DNA of 9,460 bases. It comes from Fidelibacterota bacterium (GTDB lineage: Bacteria > Fidelibacterota > JAANXI01). Shown here in pieces: positions 1 through 5,849 of the stretch (position 1 is its first letter; each line of letters opens with the position of its first letter). The DNA lies in contig JAANXI010000142.1 of assembly GCA_018263365.1 (NCBI GenBank), forward strand, positions 1-9,460, read 5' to 3'. The position numbers were made by a program, and so were the translations under genes. The notes under the pieces are model-generated. The model searched no databases, was not told where the DNA came from, and worked only from the letters and a program-made list of their open reading frames with translations.

Positions 1-147
1 CGCGAAGGCTCCGTGAAATCCTCGACAGACCCTCCGGGTATGCCTTCGGTTTCCCAAAACCCTTTTCATCTCAACATCTTGGCACATCTCATCCACAACA
101 ATCGCTCAATTTAGGTAAGAGTAAGATTAGAATTAAGATACAATTTG
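1..147. other. Left-edge sequence, no supported gene
   Basis: No gene can be supported here. One plus-strand frame is open from the window edge to a stop at 112-114 and another to a stop at 161-163, so the tail of an upstream gene could end here. Both are too short and unremarkable to assign, and a minus-strand reading from about 85 is also open to the edge. From about 115 the sequence becomes A-rich and leads into the AACAC repeat. No promoter for the transporter is obvious. Confidence 0.3.
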
Positions 148-184
148 AACACAGTAACACCTGAACACATTAACACTGCAGTTC
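148..184 (+). repeat. AACAC octamer array, left arm of pair framing the transporter
   Basis: Four consecutive 8-nt units begin with AACAC (starts at 148, 156, 164 and 172), each followed by three variable bases, then AGTTC. The array ends one base before the transporter ATG at 186, so it fills the position where a ribosome binding site would sit. The reverse complement of 1046-1082 has the same four-unit layout and the same length, and agrees with this arm at 30 of 37 positions without gaps. The period and the pairing are seen directly. Function is unknown. Confidence 0.8.
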
Positions 185-185
185 G

Positions 186-1046
186 ATGCTTTGGTTAATC
201 CTCACACTTATCTCCGCACTCTGCTGGTCCTCCGCCGATGCGCTCTCCAAGTGGATTAGCGACGATATCGGCGATTTTACGAACGTCTGGATTCGTTTCG
301 TCTACAGTATGCCGTTCTTTCTCCTGCTATGGATTGGAATTGAAATTCCGTCCCTGGACGCAAACTTCTGGTGGGCGCTGGCGGCGCTGGTGCCACTGGA
401 GGTGCTCACCTGGACGCTCTACCTCCGGGCTATTCGCCTTTCACCGCTCAGCCTGACCATTCCGTTCCTCGGTCTCACGCCGGTCTTTCTCTTAGTTGTC
501 CCATGGATTTTCATTGGTGAACAGGTGTCGCTTATCGGGGGAATTGGCGTCGTTGTAATCGCACTTGGAATCTATCTCCTGAACGTCACCAAAACAGATG
601 AAGGATTCCTGGCTCCACTCAAGGCAATCGGATCGGAAAAAGGCTCAATTCTGATGATTATTGTGGCGGCGCTCTTCAGTCTGAGCTCGACGTTTGGGAA
701 AATCGCTATCACCCATTCCTCGCCGCTCTTCTTCGCCGGAATTTATTACCCATTTGTCGGGTTGCTACTTGCACCGTATGCCCTTTCCCGGAAAAAGGTC
801 AGGACCGAAGCGTTTTCTCATCCCTGGCGGGCGATTCTAATCGGAATTTCCTTCGCTGGGATGGCCATTGCACATTTCTACGCTATAAATATCGCCAAGG
901 TCGCATATATGATTGCCGTCAAGCGTACAAGTCTTGTATTCTCCAGCATTCTTGGTTTCCTGTTTTTCAAAGAAGGCAATATCCGGGAGCGGTTGTTGGG
1001 TGGGGTCATTATTATCATGGGAGTGTTTTTGATTGCGATGGGATAG
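186..1046 (+). CDS. EamA/DMT-superfamily membrane transporter
   Basis: This is a 286-residue integral inner-membrane protein of the drug/metabolite transporter (EamA) superfamily, members of which export amino acids, metabolites or drugs; the substrate cannot be told from sequence. Hydrophobic segments fall at about 2-20, 32-50, 62-80, 88-110, 114-133, 154-171, 182-200, 215-235, 241-261 and 268-285, the usual ten helices. The two EamA halves (about 1-134 and 154-286) each end in the family pattern of an acidic residue before a last glycine-rich helix (GEQVSLIGGIGVVVIALGIY and FKEGNIRERLLGGVIIIMGV). Length is normal for the family. ATG 186 is chosen because an in-frame stop lies at 171-173 and no other upstream start exists. 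No Shine-Dalgarno motif precedes it, as a periodic repeat runs up to the start codon. An inverted copy begins at the last base of the stop codon. It is a single-gene unit. Confidence 0.85.
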   Translation: MLWLILTLISALCWSSADALSKWISDDIGDFTNVWIRFVYSMPFFLLLWIGIEIPSLDANFWWALAALVPLEVLTWTLYLRAIRLSPLSLTIPFLGLTPVFLLVVPWIFIGEQVSLIGGIGVVVIALGIYLLNVTKTDEGFLAPLKAIGSEKGSILMIIVAALFSLSSTFGKIAITHSSPLFFAGIYYPFVGLLLAPYALSRKKVRTEAFSHPWRAILIGISFAGMAIAHFYAINIAKVAYMIAVKRTSLVFSSILGFLFFKEGNIRERLLGGVIIIMGVFLIAMG

Positions 1047-1082
1047 AACGACAGTGTTATAGTGTTCGTGTGTTATTGTGTT
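1046..1082 (-). repeat. AACAC octamer array, right arm (inverted)
   Basis: Read on the minus strand, this is four 8-nt units starting with AACAC, and its CGTTC end lies against the transporter stop codon, whose last G it shares. It is the same length as the array at 148-184 and inverted relative to it. In a transcript carrying both, the arms could pair across the whole gene. A partial continuation with the same GTGTT flavour and a second GAACGRCAGTG motif runs to about 1100. Confidence 0.8.
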
Positions 1083-1227
1083 ATAGTTGGAACGGCAGTG
1101 ATAAAAGGGAAAAACCGAATAGAAGGTATAAGGAAAACAGAATTAGTCGCCAATCGGCAGTTACTAATTGGTACTACAAAGCAGACACCGAGGATAAGTG
1201 AAAGGCAAGTCCCAGAGAAGCCGTTGA

Positions 1228-1260
1228 TTTCACCCCACCAATTTATTGGCGGGACTGAAA
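1228..1260. repeat. Imperfect palindrome, REP-like hairpin
   Basis: TTTCA at the left pairs with TGAAA at the right. Inside them a CC/GG pair and CCAA-TTTA-TTGG form a stem with a four-base loop, interrupted by small internal mismatches. The shape resembles repetitive extragenic palindromes, but only one copy is in the window, so repetition is an inference. No T-run follows, so a simple intrinsic terminator is unlikely. Confidence 0.45.
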
Positions 1261-1350
1261 ACAACCACAGTTCCTGGGCTGACTCCCGACAGAGATGGCT
1301 TCTTTGGCTATAACCATTATTTTAGGATCGCTGAAAATGACCTCATCCCA

Positions 1351-1400
1351 TACCCCTCCCCGACCATTCGGGACAGGCTCCTTCGCAAGGAGAGGGGGTA
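1351..1400. repeat. C/G-rich inverted repeat with inner hairpin
   Basis: A perfect inner hairpin CTCCTT-CGC-AAGGAG lies at 1378-1392. The outer flanks TACCCCTCCC (1351-1360) and GAGGGGGTA (1392-1400) are roughly complementary, so the whole segment can fold into a longer cruciform-like structure. It sits in the convergent region between the transporter and ackA, where a bidirectional transcription end could be useful. A T-rich stretch starts about 10 bases to its right, which is only weak support for termination of plus-strand transcription. Confidence 0.45.
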
Positions 1401-1537
1401 AGAATTATCTTTTTCCGCTGGTTTTTTTCTTTCCTGCTAATCGTTTTTAATCTGTGCACTCAGGGGACAAACCCATCTTTGTTGTTGTAAGTTGTGTCCA
1501 ATTGTGCAATTCGCGGGTAATCTTTTGCCTTTCCGCA

Positions 1538-1561
1538 TTTCCACGGAATACGCAGTACGCA
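1538..1561 (+). repeat. ACGCARY heptamer repeat, copy A (3' side of ackA)
   Basis: Consecutive 7-nt words of the type ACGSARY occupy this segment, which ends at the base next to the ackA stop codon (1562-1564 on the minus strand). It matches 2922-2945 at 23 of 24 positions in the same orientation. It is inverted relative to the copy at 2825-2848, on the other side of ackA. Confidence 0.75.
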
Positions 1562-2767
1562 CTAATCCATTTCGTTGACAAGTTTTTCCGTATCGATGGC
1601 AATTACCAACTCCTCATTCGTCGGAATGACGAACGTCTGCACCTCCGAATCTTTGGCAGAGATATTGTTCTCACTTCCGATGGTATCATTGTTTTCCTCA
1701 TCATCGAGTTTGATACCAAGGAAATCGAGTCCTTCTGTAGATTCCCACCTGACCCTCGGCGCGTTTTCCCCGATGCCGCCTGTGAAAACCAACAGGTCCA
1801 GTCCGCCGAGAATGCCAACGTAAGAACTGATGTATTTTTTCAGGCGATATGTGAAAATATCCATCGCAATTCGCGCCCGCTCATTGTCGTCATCCACAGC
1901 CTCAATAATTTCACGCATGTCACTGGACACACCGGATACGCCCTGCAGTCCGCTGTGCTTATTGAGCAGCGTATTCATATCGCCGATGGTGAGTTCCTCT
2001 TTACCTAACAAATGCAGCACCAGCGCCGGGTCCACATCCCCGGAACGGGTGCCCATGAGTAACCCTTCCACCGGGGTGAATCCCATGGATGTATCTATCG
2101 ATTTCCCGCCATCGATGGCGGTGATGCTGCATCCGTTGCCGAGATGGCAGGTGATGATCTTCAACTCCTCCATCTTGCGGCCCACGATATCTCTGGCACG
2201 GCGGGACACGTAATAATGCGATGTTCCGTGGAAACCGTAGCGACGCACCGCATAGCGCTTGTACAATACATACGGTAATCCATAAAGATAGGAGTAGTCC
2301 GGCATCGTGGCATGGAACGCCGTATCAAACACTGCCACCATCGGGACATCGTGCAACAATTGATGGCAGGCATTGATTCCTTTGATGTTATGGGGGTTAT
2401 GGAGCGGCGCCAGATCGATAAACTCCTGCAACTGCTCCACTACCTCCTTGGTGATAATGACGGAGTCCTTAAATTTTTCTCCCCCATGCACTACGCGATG
2501 TCCGACAGCGTCAATTTCCTCGCGTTCTTCCAATACGCCGTGATTTTCGGAGATCAGAATTGCCAGGATGTACTCGATAGCCGTTTGATGATCGATGATC
2601 TCCCCGGCCATCTTGACCTTGTGCCCATCGTGACGGGTGTGACTGAGCACCGCTCCTTTCATACCGATACGGTCCACCTGCCCACGAGCCAGCACAGACC
2701 GATCATCCATGTTAAAAAGCTGATATTTCACCGACGAACTACCGCAGTTTAAGACTAAGACTTTCAT
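1562..2767 (-). CDS. ackA: Acetate kinase
   Basis: A cytoplasmic acetate kinase of 401 residues, the standard family length. It interconverts acetyl phosphate plus ADP and acetate plus ATP, giving ATP in fermentation or activating acetate. It is a member of the ASKHA fold. The key residues known from the Methanosarcina enzyme are visible: Asn7 in NCGSSSVKY, Arg91 in GHRVVHGG, Asp148 in VFDTAFH, His180 in YGFHGTSH, Arg241 in MGTRSGDVDP and a Glu at 385 in NEEL. The ATP-site glycine loops HLGNGCS (208-214) and FTGGIGENAPRVR (328-340) are intact. The ATG at 2767 follows AGGA about seven bases upstream. Phosphotransacetylase, the usual partner, is not adjacent in this window. The gene appears monocistronic and is framed by inverted heptamer repeats. 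Confidence 0.97.
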   Translation of the reverse strand: MKVLVLNCGSSSVKYQLFNMDDRSVLARGQVDRIGMKGAVLSHTRHDGHKVKMAGEIIDHQTAIEYILAILISENHGVLEEREEIDAVGHRVVHGGEKFKDSVIITKEVVEQLQEFIDLAPLHNPHNIKGINACHQLLHDVPMVAVFDTAFHATMPDYSYLYGLPYVLYKRYAVRRYGFHGTSHYYVSRRARDIVGRKMEELKIITCHLGNGCSITAIDGGKSIDTSMGFTPVEGLLMGTRSGDVDPALVLHLLGKEELTIGDMNTLLNKHSGLQGVSGVSSDMREIIEAVDDDNERARIAMDIFTYRLKKYISSYVGILGGLDLLVFTGGIGENAPRVRWESTEGLDFLGIKLDDEENNDTIGSENNISAKDSEVQTFVIPTNEELVIAIDTEKLVNEMD

Positions 2768-2824
2768 GTTTTTTCCTGGAAATTTAAAAAATTTAATGTC
2801 TGATACATGTATCTATGCTTTCTT

Positions 2825-2848
2825 GAATACTGCGTGTTGCGTATTCTC
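2825..2848 (-). repeat. ACGCARY heptamer repeat, copy B (5' side of ackA)
   Basis: On the minus strand this reads two clear heptamers, ACGCAAC and ACGCAGT, followed by ATTC. It lies 58 bases upstream of the ackA start codon and is inverted relative to copies A and C. It also has terminal self-complementarity (GAATAC and GTATTC), so it can form a small hairpin on its own. Copies B and C together bracket the 73-base spacer between ackA and the dehydrogenase. Confidence 0.7.
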
Positions 2849-2921
2849 TCCCAATCCCCTTCATCCACTATCTCCGTCAGCACTCCGAGGCTTCCTTTCT
2901 CCTCGTACCGAACCTCAGAAC

Positions 2922-2945
2922 TTTCCACGCAATACGCAGTACGCA
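2922..2945 (+). repeat. ACGCARY heptamer repeat, copy C (3' side of dehydrogenase)
   Basis: Three 7-nt words in a row (ACGCAAT, ACGCAGT, ACGCAAT), the cleanest copy in the window. It ends seven bases from the stop codon of the dehydrogenase (2952-2954), much as copy A abuts the ackA stop. With copy A it agrees at 23 of 24 positions. Confidence 0.8.
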
Positions 2946-2951
2946 ATATTC

Positions 2952-3896
2952 TTACATGTCAAATCCGGCGATTTTCCTGCCATTTTCATCGTATTTAAAG
3001 AAGCCGTGACCGTTCTTTTTGCCCAGACGACCGGCATGAACCAGTTTTTTCAGGATGGGACACGGGCGGTATTTTTGATCGCCGAGTTCTCTGAACAGGG
3101 TTTCCATCCAGAAAAGGAGCTCGTCCAGTCCCATTTTATCAGCCAGGGTCAGCGGACCTTCCTCGAAGTTGAATCCGAGTTTCATGGCAGTCTCCACCCC
3201 CTCGGCGCTGGCAACGCCTTCCATCACTACAAACATCGCTTCGTTTAACATCGGTAAAATTACGCGGGTTGTCACATATCCGGGATATTCGAAGACTTCA
3301 ACCGCGGTTTTATTCAACATGCCGGCAAATCGTTGGACAAAGCGGAAGGTCTGATCCGATGTCTTCAGTCCGCGGACGATCTCCACCAGTGGTATCCGGT
3401 GGACAGGATTCAGAAAGTGCATTCCGATGACCTGGTCTTCCCGCTCTGTGGCCGCCGCGATTTCGGTGATACTCAGGGTTGATGTGTTTGTCACGAAGAC
3501 TGTCTCCGGCGGACAGAGTTCATCGGCGACCTCAAACAGTTGTTTTTTCTGCTCGATAATTTCCGGGATAGATTCGATAAGCAGGTCGCACTCTTCCACT
3601 TTCTCCAGCTGAGTAGTGCCTTCAATTCTGGTTAATATCGCCCGCTTATCACTTTCCGTGATACTCCAGCGATTAATCTGCTGGTCCAGGTTGTCGCTCA
3701 GCTCCTGCGTGGCTTTATCCAGCGCGTCCTGGTCCTGTTCAATCAGCAACACGTCAATCCCATGCTGGGATATGGTTTGAGCGAGTCCCTGGCCCATGGT
3801 TCCGCCCCCGACTACCGCTACCACTGTGACCACATCCTCGCCCTGCGGACGCACCATTGCATTCTCTTCAACGAGTCGTTCAAGTTGTTCTGTCAT
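2952..3896 (-). CDS. 3-hydroxyacyl-CoA dehydrogenase (3-hydroxybutyryl-CoA dehydrogenase-like)
   Basis: A cytoplasmic NAD-dependent enzyme of 314 residues that should oxidise L-3-hydroxyacyl-CoA to 3-ketoacyl-CoA, or run in reverse in butyrate-type metabolism. A 22-residue N-terminal extension precedes the Rossmann domain, whose dinucleotide motif is GGGTMGQG (30-37). Active-site positions are Ser139 in NTSTLSIT, His160 and Asn163 in MHFLNP, and Glu172 in LVEIV. The C-terminal helical domain (about 203-314) contains the typical LNEA, AMKLG and GPLTLADKMGLD segments. The fourth catalytic position, an Asn in PGFIVNR of the human enzyme, is Thr210 here (PGYVTTR). The start is ATG 3896, with GGAG seven bases upstream; a TTG at 3926 would add ten residues without a comparable site. 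No fatty-acid degradation partner is next to it, so the exact chain length is open. Confidence 0.88.
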   Translation of the reverse strand: MTEQLERLVEENAMVRPQGEDVVTVVAVVGGGTMGQGLAQTISQHGIDVLLIEQDQDALDKATQELSDNLDQQINRWSITESDKRAILTRIEGTTQLEKVEECDLLIESIPEIIEQKKQLFEVADELCPPETVFVTNTSTLSITEIAAATEREDQVIGMHFLNPVHRIPLVEIVRGLKTSDQTFRFVQRFAGMLNKTAVEVFEYPGYVTTRVILPMLNEAMFVVMEGVASAEGVETAMKLGFNFEEGPLTLADKMGLDELLFWMETLFRELGDQKYRPCPILKKLVHAGRLGKKNGHGFFKYDENGRKIAGFDM

Positions 3897-3903
3897 TGGA
3901 ATA

Positions 3904-3907
3904 CTCC
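3904..3907 (-). promoter_or_regulatory. Ribosome binding site deciding the dehydrogenase start
   Basis: GGAG on the minus strand, seven bases before ATG 3896. It lies inside the longer reading from TTG 3926, which argues for the ATG start. Confidence 0.65.
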
Positions 3908-3985
3908 GCTGCCAAATTGGATACAATTACTCATAGCGCAAAAAGTTAAAAAGGGTGGCAGCGACATCCAATGGATATTACGTGT

Positions 3986-4007
3986 GAATACTACGTATTG
4001 CGTGTGG
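3986..4007 (-). repeat. ACGCARY heptamer repeat, copy D (5' side of dehydrogenase)
   Basis: On the minus strand it reads ACGCAAT, ACGTAGT, ATTC: two heptamers with the same end as copies B and C. It lies about 90 bases upstream of the dehydrogenase start and is inverted relative to copy C beyond the gene's stop. It is slightly shorter than the other copies. Confidence 0.65.
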
Positions 4008-4172
4008 CGTTATGGTACTCAGGGAGGCTGAATTGAGTGATCGAAGTTTGGCAGTAGGCAACCAGCGACGGGACCTGTTAACAACTTTTTTCCCATGATT
4101 ATTCGGCGTTAATTAATCTTTTCACCTGTGGAATCAGCGCCCAGTCTTATTTCGTTCGAATTTTATTCGTCC

Positions 4173-4185
4173 AATCCGTGGACTC
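4173..4185 (-). repeat. GAGTCC-type word, left of the tRNA
   Basis: On the minus strand this reads GAGTCCACGGATT. The plus strand at 4415-4427 reads GAGTCCGCAGATT, 11 of 13 positions the same, so the two words are inverted around the tRNA. The match is short and could be chance. Confidence 0.35.
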
Positions 4186-4277
4186 CCTCTGTTACTGCTT
4201 CTCACCCTTGGCTCTTGATCCTTTTTTGATTCTTCCTGGCTACTGGTTCTTTTTTTCCGGGTCATCGCTCTTGGCTC

Positions 4278-4306
4278 TTTCATCTTGCCCTGGGCCTTTG
4301 TATATT
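4278..4306 (+). promoter_or_regulatory. Candidate promoter for tRNA-Lys
   Basis: TATATT (4301-4306) resembles a -10 element and TTTCAT (4278-4283) is a weak -35 at 17-base spacing. Transcription would begin near 4313, about 17 bases before the mature tRNA. The -35 match is poor, so this is a proposal from position and spacing only. Confidence 0.35.
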
Positions 4307-4329
4307 TTAGGCACTTTTGGACAACAGAT

Positions 4330-4402
4330 GCGCCAGTAGCTCAATTGGCAGAGCAGTTGACTCTTAATCAATTGGTTGGGGGTTCGATTCCTCCCTGGCG
4401 CA
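4330..4402 (+). tRNA. tRNA-Lys(CTT)
   Basis: A full 73-base cloverleaf can be drawn. The acceptor stem GCGCCAG/CTGGCGC is perfect, the D arm is GCTC/GAGC, the anticodon stem GTTGA/TCAAT has one G-T pair, and the T arm GGGGG/CCTCC with the TTCGATT loop has one G-T pair. The seven-base anticodon loop CTCTTAA places CTT at 4363-4365, which reads the lysine codon AAG. The discriminator base is A4402. The next bases are CAC, so the CCA end is not encoded and must be added by a nucleotidyltransferase. The tRNA stands alone, on the same strand as the SLBB gene that starts 78 bases later. Confidence 0.96.
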
Positions 4403-4414
4403 CACCTACTAAGA

Positions 4415-4448
4415 GAGTCCGCAGATTACGCAGATGCTGCGCTGATTA
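4415..4448 (+). repeat. CGCAGAT periodic word next to the tRNA
   Basis: CGCAGAT occurs twice nine bases apart (4420-4426 and 4429-4435), followed by a degenerate TGCGCTGATT. It lies between the tRNA and the SLBB gene. In build it resembles the other short-period repeats of the window. It also contains the right-hand GAGTCC word paired with 4173-4185. Confidence 0.5.
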
Positions 4449-4480
4449 AAAGCAAAAAAATCGAAACGGCTTGCAATTGC

Positions 4481-4978
4481 ATGAATAAAATCCAAAGACA
4501 GACATTAATACTTCTCGGTATCCTATTCCTGGGTATCAACGTCAACGCTCAGAACCAAACCGGCGACCAGCCGGCTGCCCAATATATTTTACCCGGCGAG
4601 CGCAATCAAATCCTTATGGAAATTAACATGTGGGGGGAAGTACAGCGGCCGGGTATCTATAAGGTTCCCAGCGATATTAATATCATCGCCTTGATTTCCA
4701 GCGCCGGAGGCCCCACGGATTACGCCAAACTCCGCGAGGTAAAAATTGTGCGAGGCTTCTCCGAAGAGAGTGACCAAAAAGTGCTCACAATTAATTTGGA
4801 AGATTATCTTGAAAAGGCCGAGGTCTCGGACCTTCCCAAACTCTATCCCGGCGATACTATCTACATCCCCGGTAACTTTCGAAAGTACTTTTCAACAACC
4901 GTGGGGATTACGAGTGCAATTACGAGTATAGCAGCTGCAATTGCATTAATCTTTGAGCGGGTTTCACGGATTCAATAA
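4481..4978 (+). CDS. Small exported SLBB-domain protein
   Basis: A 165-residue envelope protein. An N-terminal signal peptide (1-23: basic start, hydrophobic LILLGILFLG, cleavage likely after VNA) is followed by one SLBB domain at about 45-95, recognisable from INMWGEVQRPGIYKVPSD and the ISSAGGPTDYAKL turn, then LYPGDTIYIPG (121-131), as in Wza-type polysaccharide export proteins. A hydrophobic segment (about 140-158) ends the protein, probably anchoring it in the membrane. The Poly_export domain of Wza is absent and no exopolysaccharide genes are in the window, so a role in polysaccharide export is inference only. The start is ATG 4481; the frame stays open upstream into the tRNA, which cannot be coding, and the signal peptide fits this ATG. 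No Shine-Dalgarno motif is visible. Confidence 0.75.
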   Translation: MNKIQRQTLILLGILFLGINVNAQNQTGDQPAAQYILPGERNQILMEINMWGEVQRPGIYKVPSDINIIALISSAGGPTDYAKLREVKIVRGFSEESDQKVLTINLEDYLEKAEVSDLPKLYPGDTIYIPGNFRKYFSTTVGITSAITSIAAAIALIFERVSRIQ

Positions 4979-4982
4979 AAAC

Positions 4983-5010
4983 ATACTACGTATTAAATAC
5001 TGCGTAGTAT
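4983..5010. repeat. Heptamer-type palindrome between the SLBB and FN3 genes
   Basis: ATACTACG (4983-4990) and CGTAGTAT (5003-5010) form a perfect 8-bp inverted repeat around a 12-base AT-rich centre. On the minus strand the segment contains ACGCAGT and ACGTAGT exactly 14 bases apart, two periods of the heptamer family, so it looks like a fifth, back-to-back copy. It begins four bases after the SLBB stop codon. No T-run follows, so it is not a classical terminator. Confidence 0.6.
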
Positions 5011-5044
5011 ATTAACAAAACCTGTTTTATCTCTTGTATTGAAA

Positions 5045-5782
5045 ATGCGTGTACGTGACTTCATAATACTTCTCATATTTACATTTACCACTGCCCTGCA
5101 CTCCTGCGTAACCGATGTCGAGGATCCAACACCGCCCCCGGCGCCGGATTGGAATTATCCTTCTGAGGCCGGTGCTATCCCACCAGAAGGAGTTCGTGCT
5201 GTAGAAGGCGAGGATGGTATCCGACTCGAATGGCAACCGTTTTCAGATAATGATATCAATGAAGTCAGAATATTCCGGGCGGACAGCGCCGCCGTTGACT
5301 TTGACAGAATAGGTGTGGTAACAGAACAGAATAATCTGTTGGAGAATTTTTACGAGGATTTTTCTGCGCCGCTTGATACAATCGTGTACTATTATTTGAG
5401 AGCTATGGACAAGTCAGATAATCGCAGCAAAATTTCAGAGACACTGCGGTTCAATCTATTGCAAAAACCCAATTTAAGCGAGTTTGAGGAACCGCCACCG
5501 GCAACTCCCAAATTCACCTGGTTTATCGAGCCTCCCGGGTCAAACACATTGTTCTACCAGATTGAACTAACTGACGCTTCGAAAAATACTGTCCAAATAA
5601 GTCACCTGATTCAGCGTACCGGTTATGGTTGGCGTGAGCAGGAAGAGTGGAGCTTTTCGGATTCCTTGACACCTGGAGCACAATACTTTTGGCGGGTGTA
5701 TGCGTTCGGTTTGCTGGATTCGCTAAACCGGCCTCACGCCATGAGCATCTCAAATTGGCGGGGATTTGAAGTCAGAGAGTAA
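5045..5782 (+). CDS. Predicted lipoprotein with fibronectin type III-like domains
   Basis: A 245-residue secreted protein of unknown function. A short hydrophobic leader (5-19) ends in LHSC with Cys21, a plausible lipoprotein processing site, although His before the last leader residue is unusual. A Pro-rich linker (27-47) follows. A fibronectin type III-like domain spans about 47-140 (PPEGVRAVEGEDGIRLEWQP, then VYYYLRAMDKSDNRS), and a second beta-rich domain spans about 153-243 (ATPKFTWFIEPP, then GAQYFWRVYAFG), also FN3-like. No catalytic motif is visible, so a binding or scaffold role on the outer membrane is the likely guess. ATG 5045 is preferred; TTG 5039, two codons earlier, is possible. 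Neither has a clear Shine-Dalgarno site. It follows the SLBB gene by 66 bases on the same strand and may be co-transcribed with it. Confidence 0.7.
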   Translation: MRVRDFIILLIFTFTTALHSCVTDVEDPTPPPAPDWNYPSEAGAIPPEGVRAVEGEDGIRLEWQPFSDNDINEVRIFRADSAAVDFDRIGVVTEQNNLLENFYEDFSAPLDTIVYYYLRAMDKSDNRSKISETLRFNLLQKPNLSEFEEPPPATPKFTWFIEPPGSNTLFYQIELTDASKNTVQISHLIQRTGYGWREQEEWSFSDSLTPGAQYFWRVYAFGLLDSLNRPHAMSISNWRGFEVRE

Positions 5783-5790
5783 CTGATTTC

Positions 5791-5820
5791 TTCTGCTCTG
5801 CGCCTTTGAAGTTTTGCGCC
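5791..5820 (-). repeat. GGCGCA word pair, 3' side of sdh operon
   Basis: On the minus strand GGCGCA occurs twice 16 bases apart, followed by AAA-rich or GAG sequence. It lies in the gap between the FN3 gene and the sdhB stop. A related GAAGGCGCAAAGAG word at 9389-9402 reads on the opposite strand, upstream of the sdh operon. Confidence 0.4.
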
Positions 5821-5849
5821 TAATAACTACTCTGCTAACCACGCTCGAT

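Larger units (their letters stand above)
1083..1537. other. Gene-free stretch downstream of the transporter
   Basis: About 455 bases with no convincing gene. Short open frames exist on both strands but lack ribosome binding sites, family motifs or sensible composition. It holds an imperfect palindrome at 1228-1260, a C/G-rich hairpin at 1351-1400, and T-rich sequence from 1407 to 1450. It could be a decayed gene or repeat-derived sequence; the data do not decide. Confidence 0.5.
4008..4329. other. Gene-free pyrimidine-rich stretch before the tRNA
   Basis: About 320 bases without a gene. The plus strand is strongly pyrimidine-rich from 4190 to 4300. TTGGCTCTT occurs twice (4208-4216 and 4271-4279, the second with one further T), with related CTGG/TTTTT motifs between. 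An AATCCGTGGACTC segment at 4173-4185 is inverted relative to one just beyond the tRNA. The last 50 bases contain a plausible tRNA promoter. Confidence 0.5.

Noticed and set aside
1..114. C-terminal end of an upstream gene
   Set aside because: Two plus-strand frames and one minus-strand frame are open to the edge, and none has a recognisable protein motif, so no choice can be supported.
1062..1313. Small open frames on both strands in the gap after the transporter
   Set aside because: They run through the repeat and palindrome, lack ribosome binding sites and have no recognisable motif; the two strands give equally unconvincing readings.
1454..2752. Long plus-strand open frames opposite ackA
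   Set aside because: They are antisense shadows of a gene with complete acetate kinase motifs and have no ribosome binding site or family features.
2802..2813. Perfect 12-bp palindrome GATACATGTATC upstream of ackA as an operator
   Set aside because: A perfect 12-bp palindrome is expected about twice by chance in a window of this size, and no second copy or known operator match supports it.
4376..4480. Upstream in-frame extension of the SLBB gene beginning inside the tRNA
   Set aside because: It would overlap the T arm of a well-formed tRNA, uses a non-ATG start, and would place the signal peptide in the middle of the protein.
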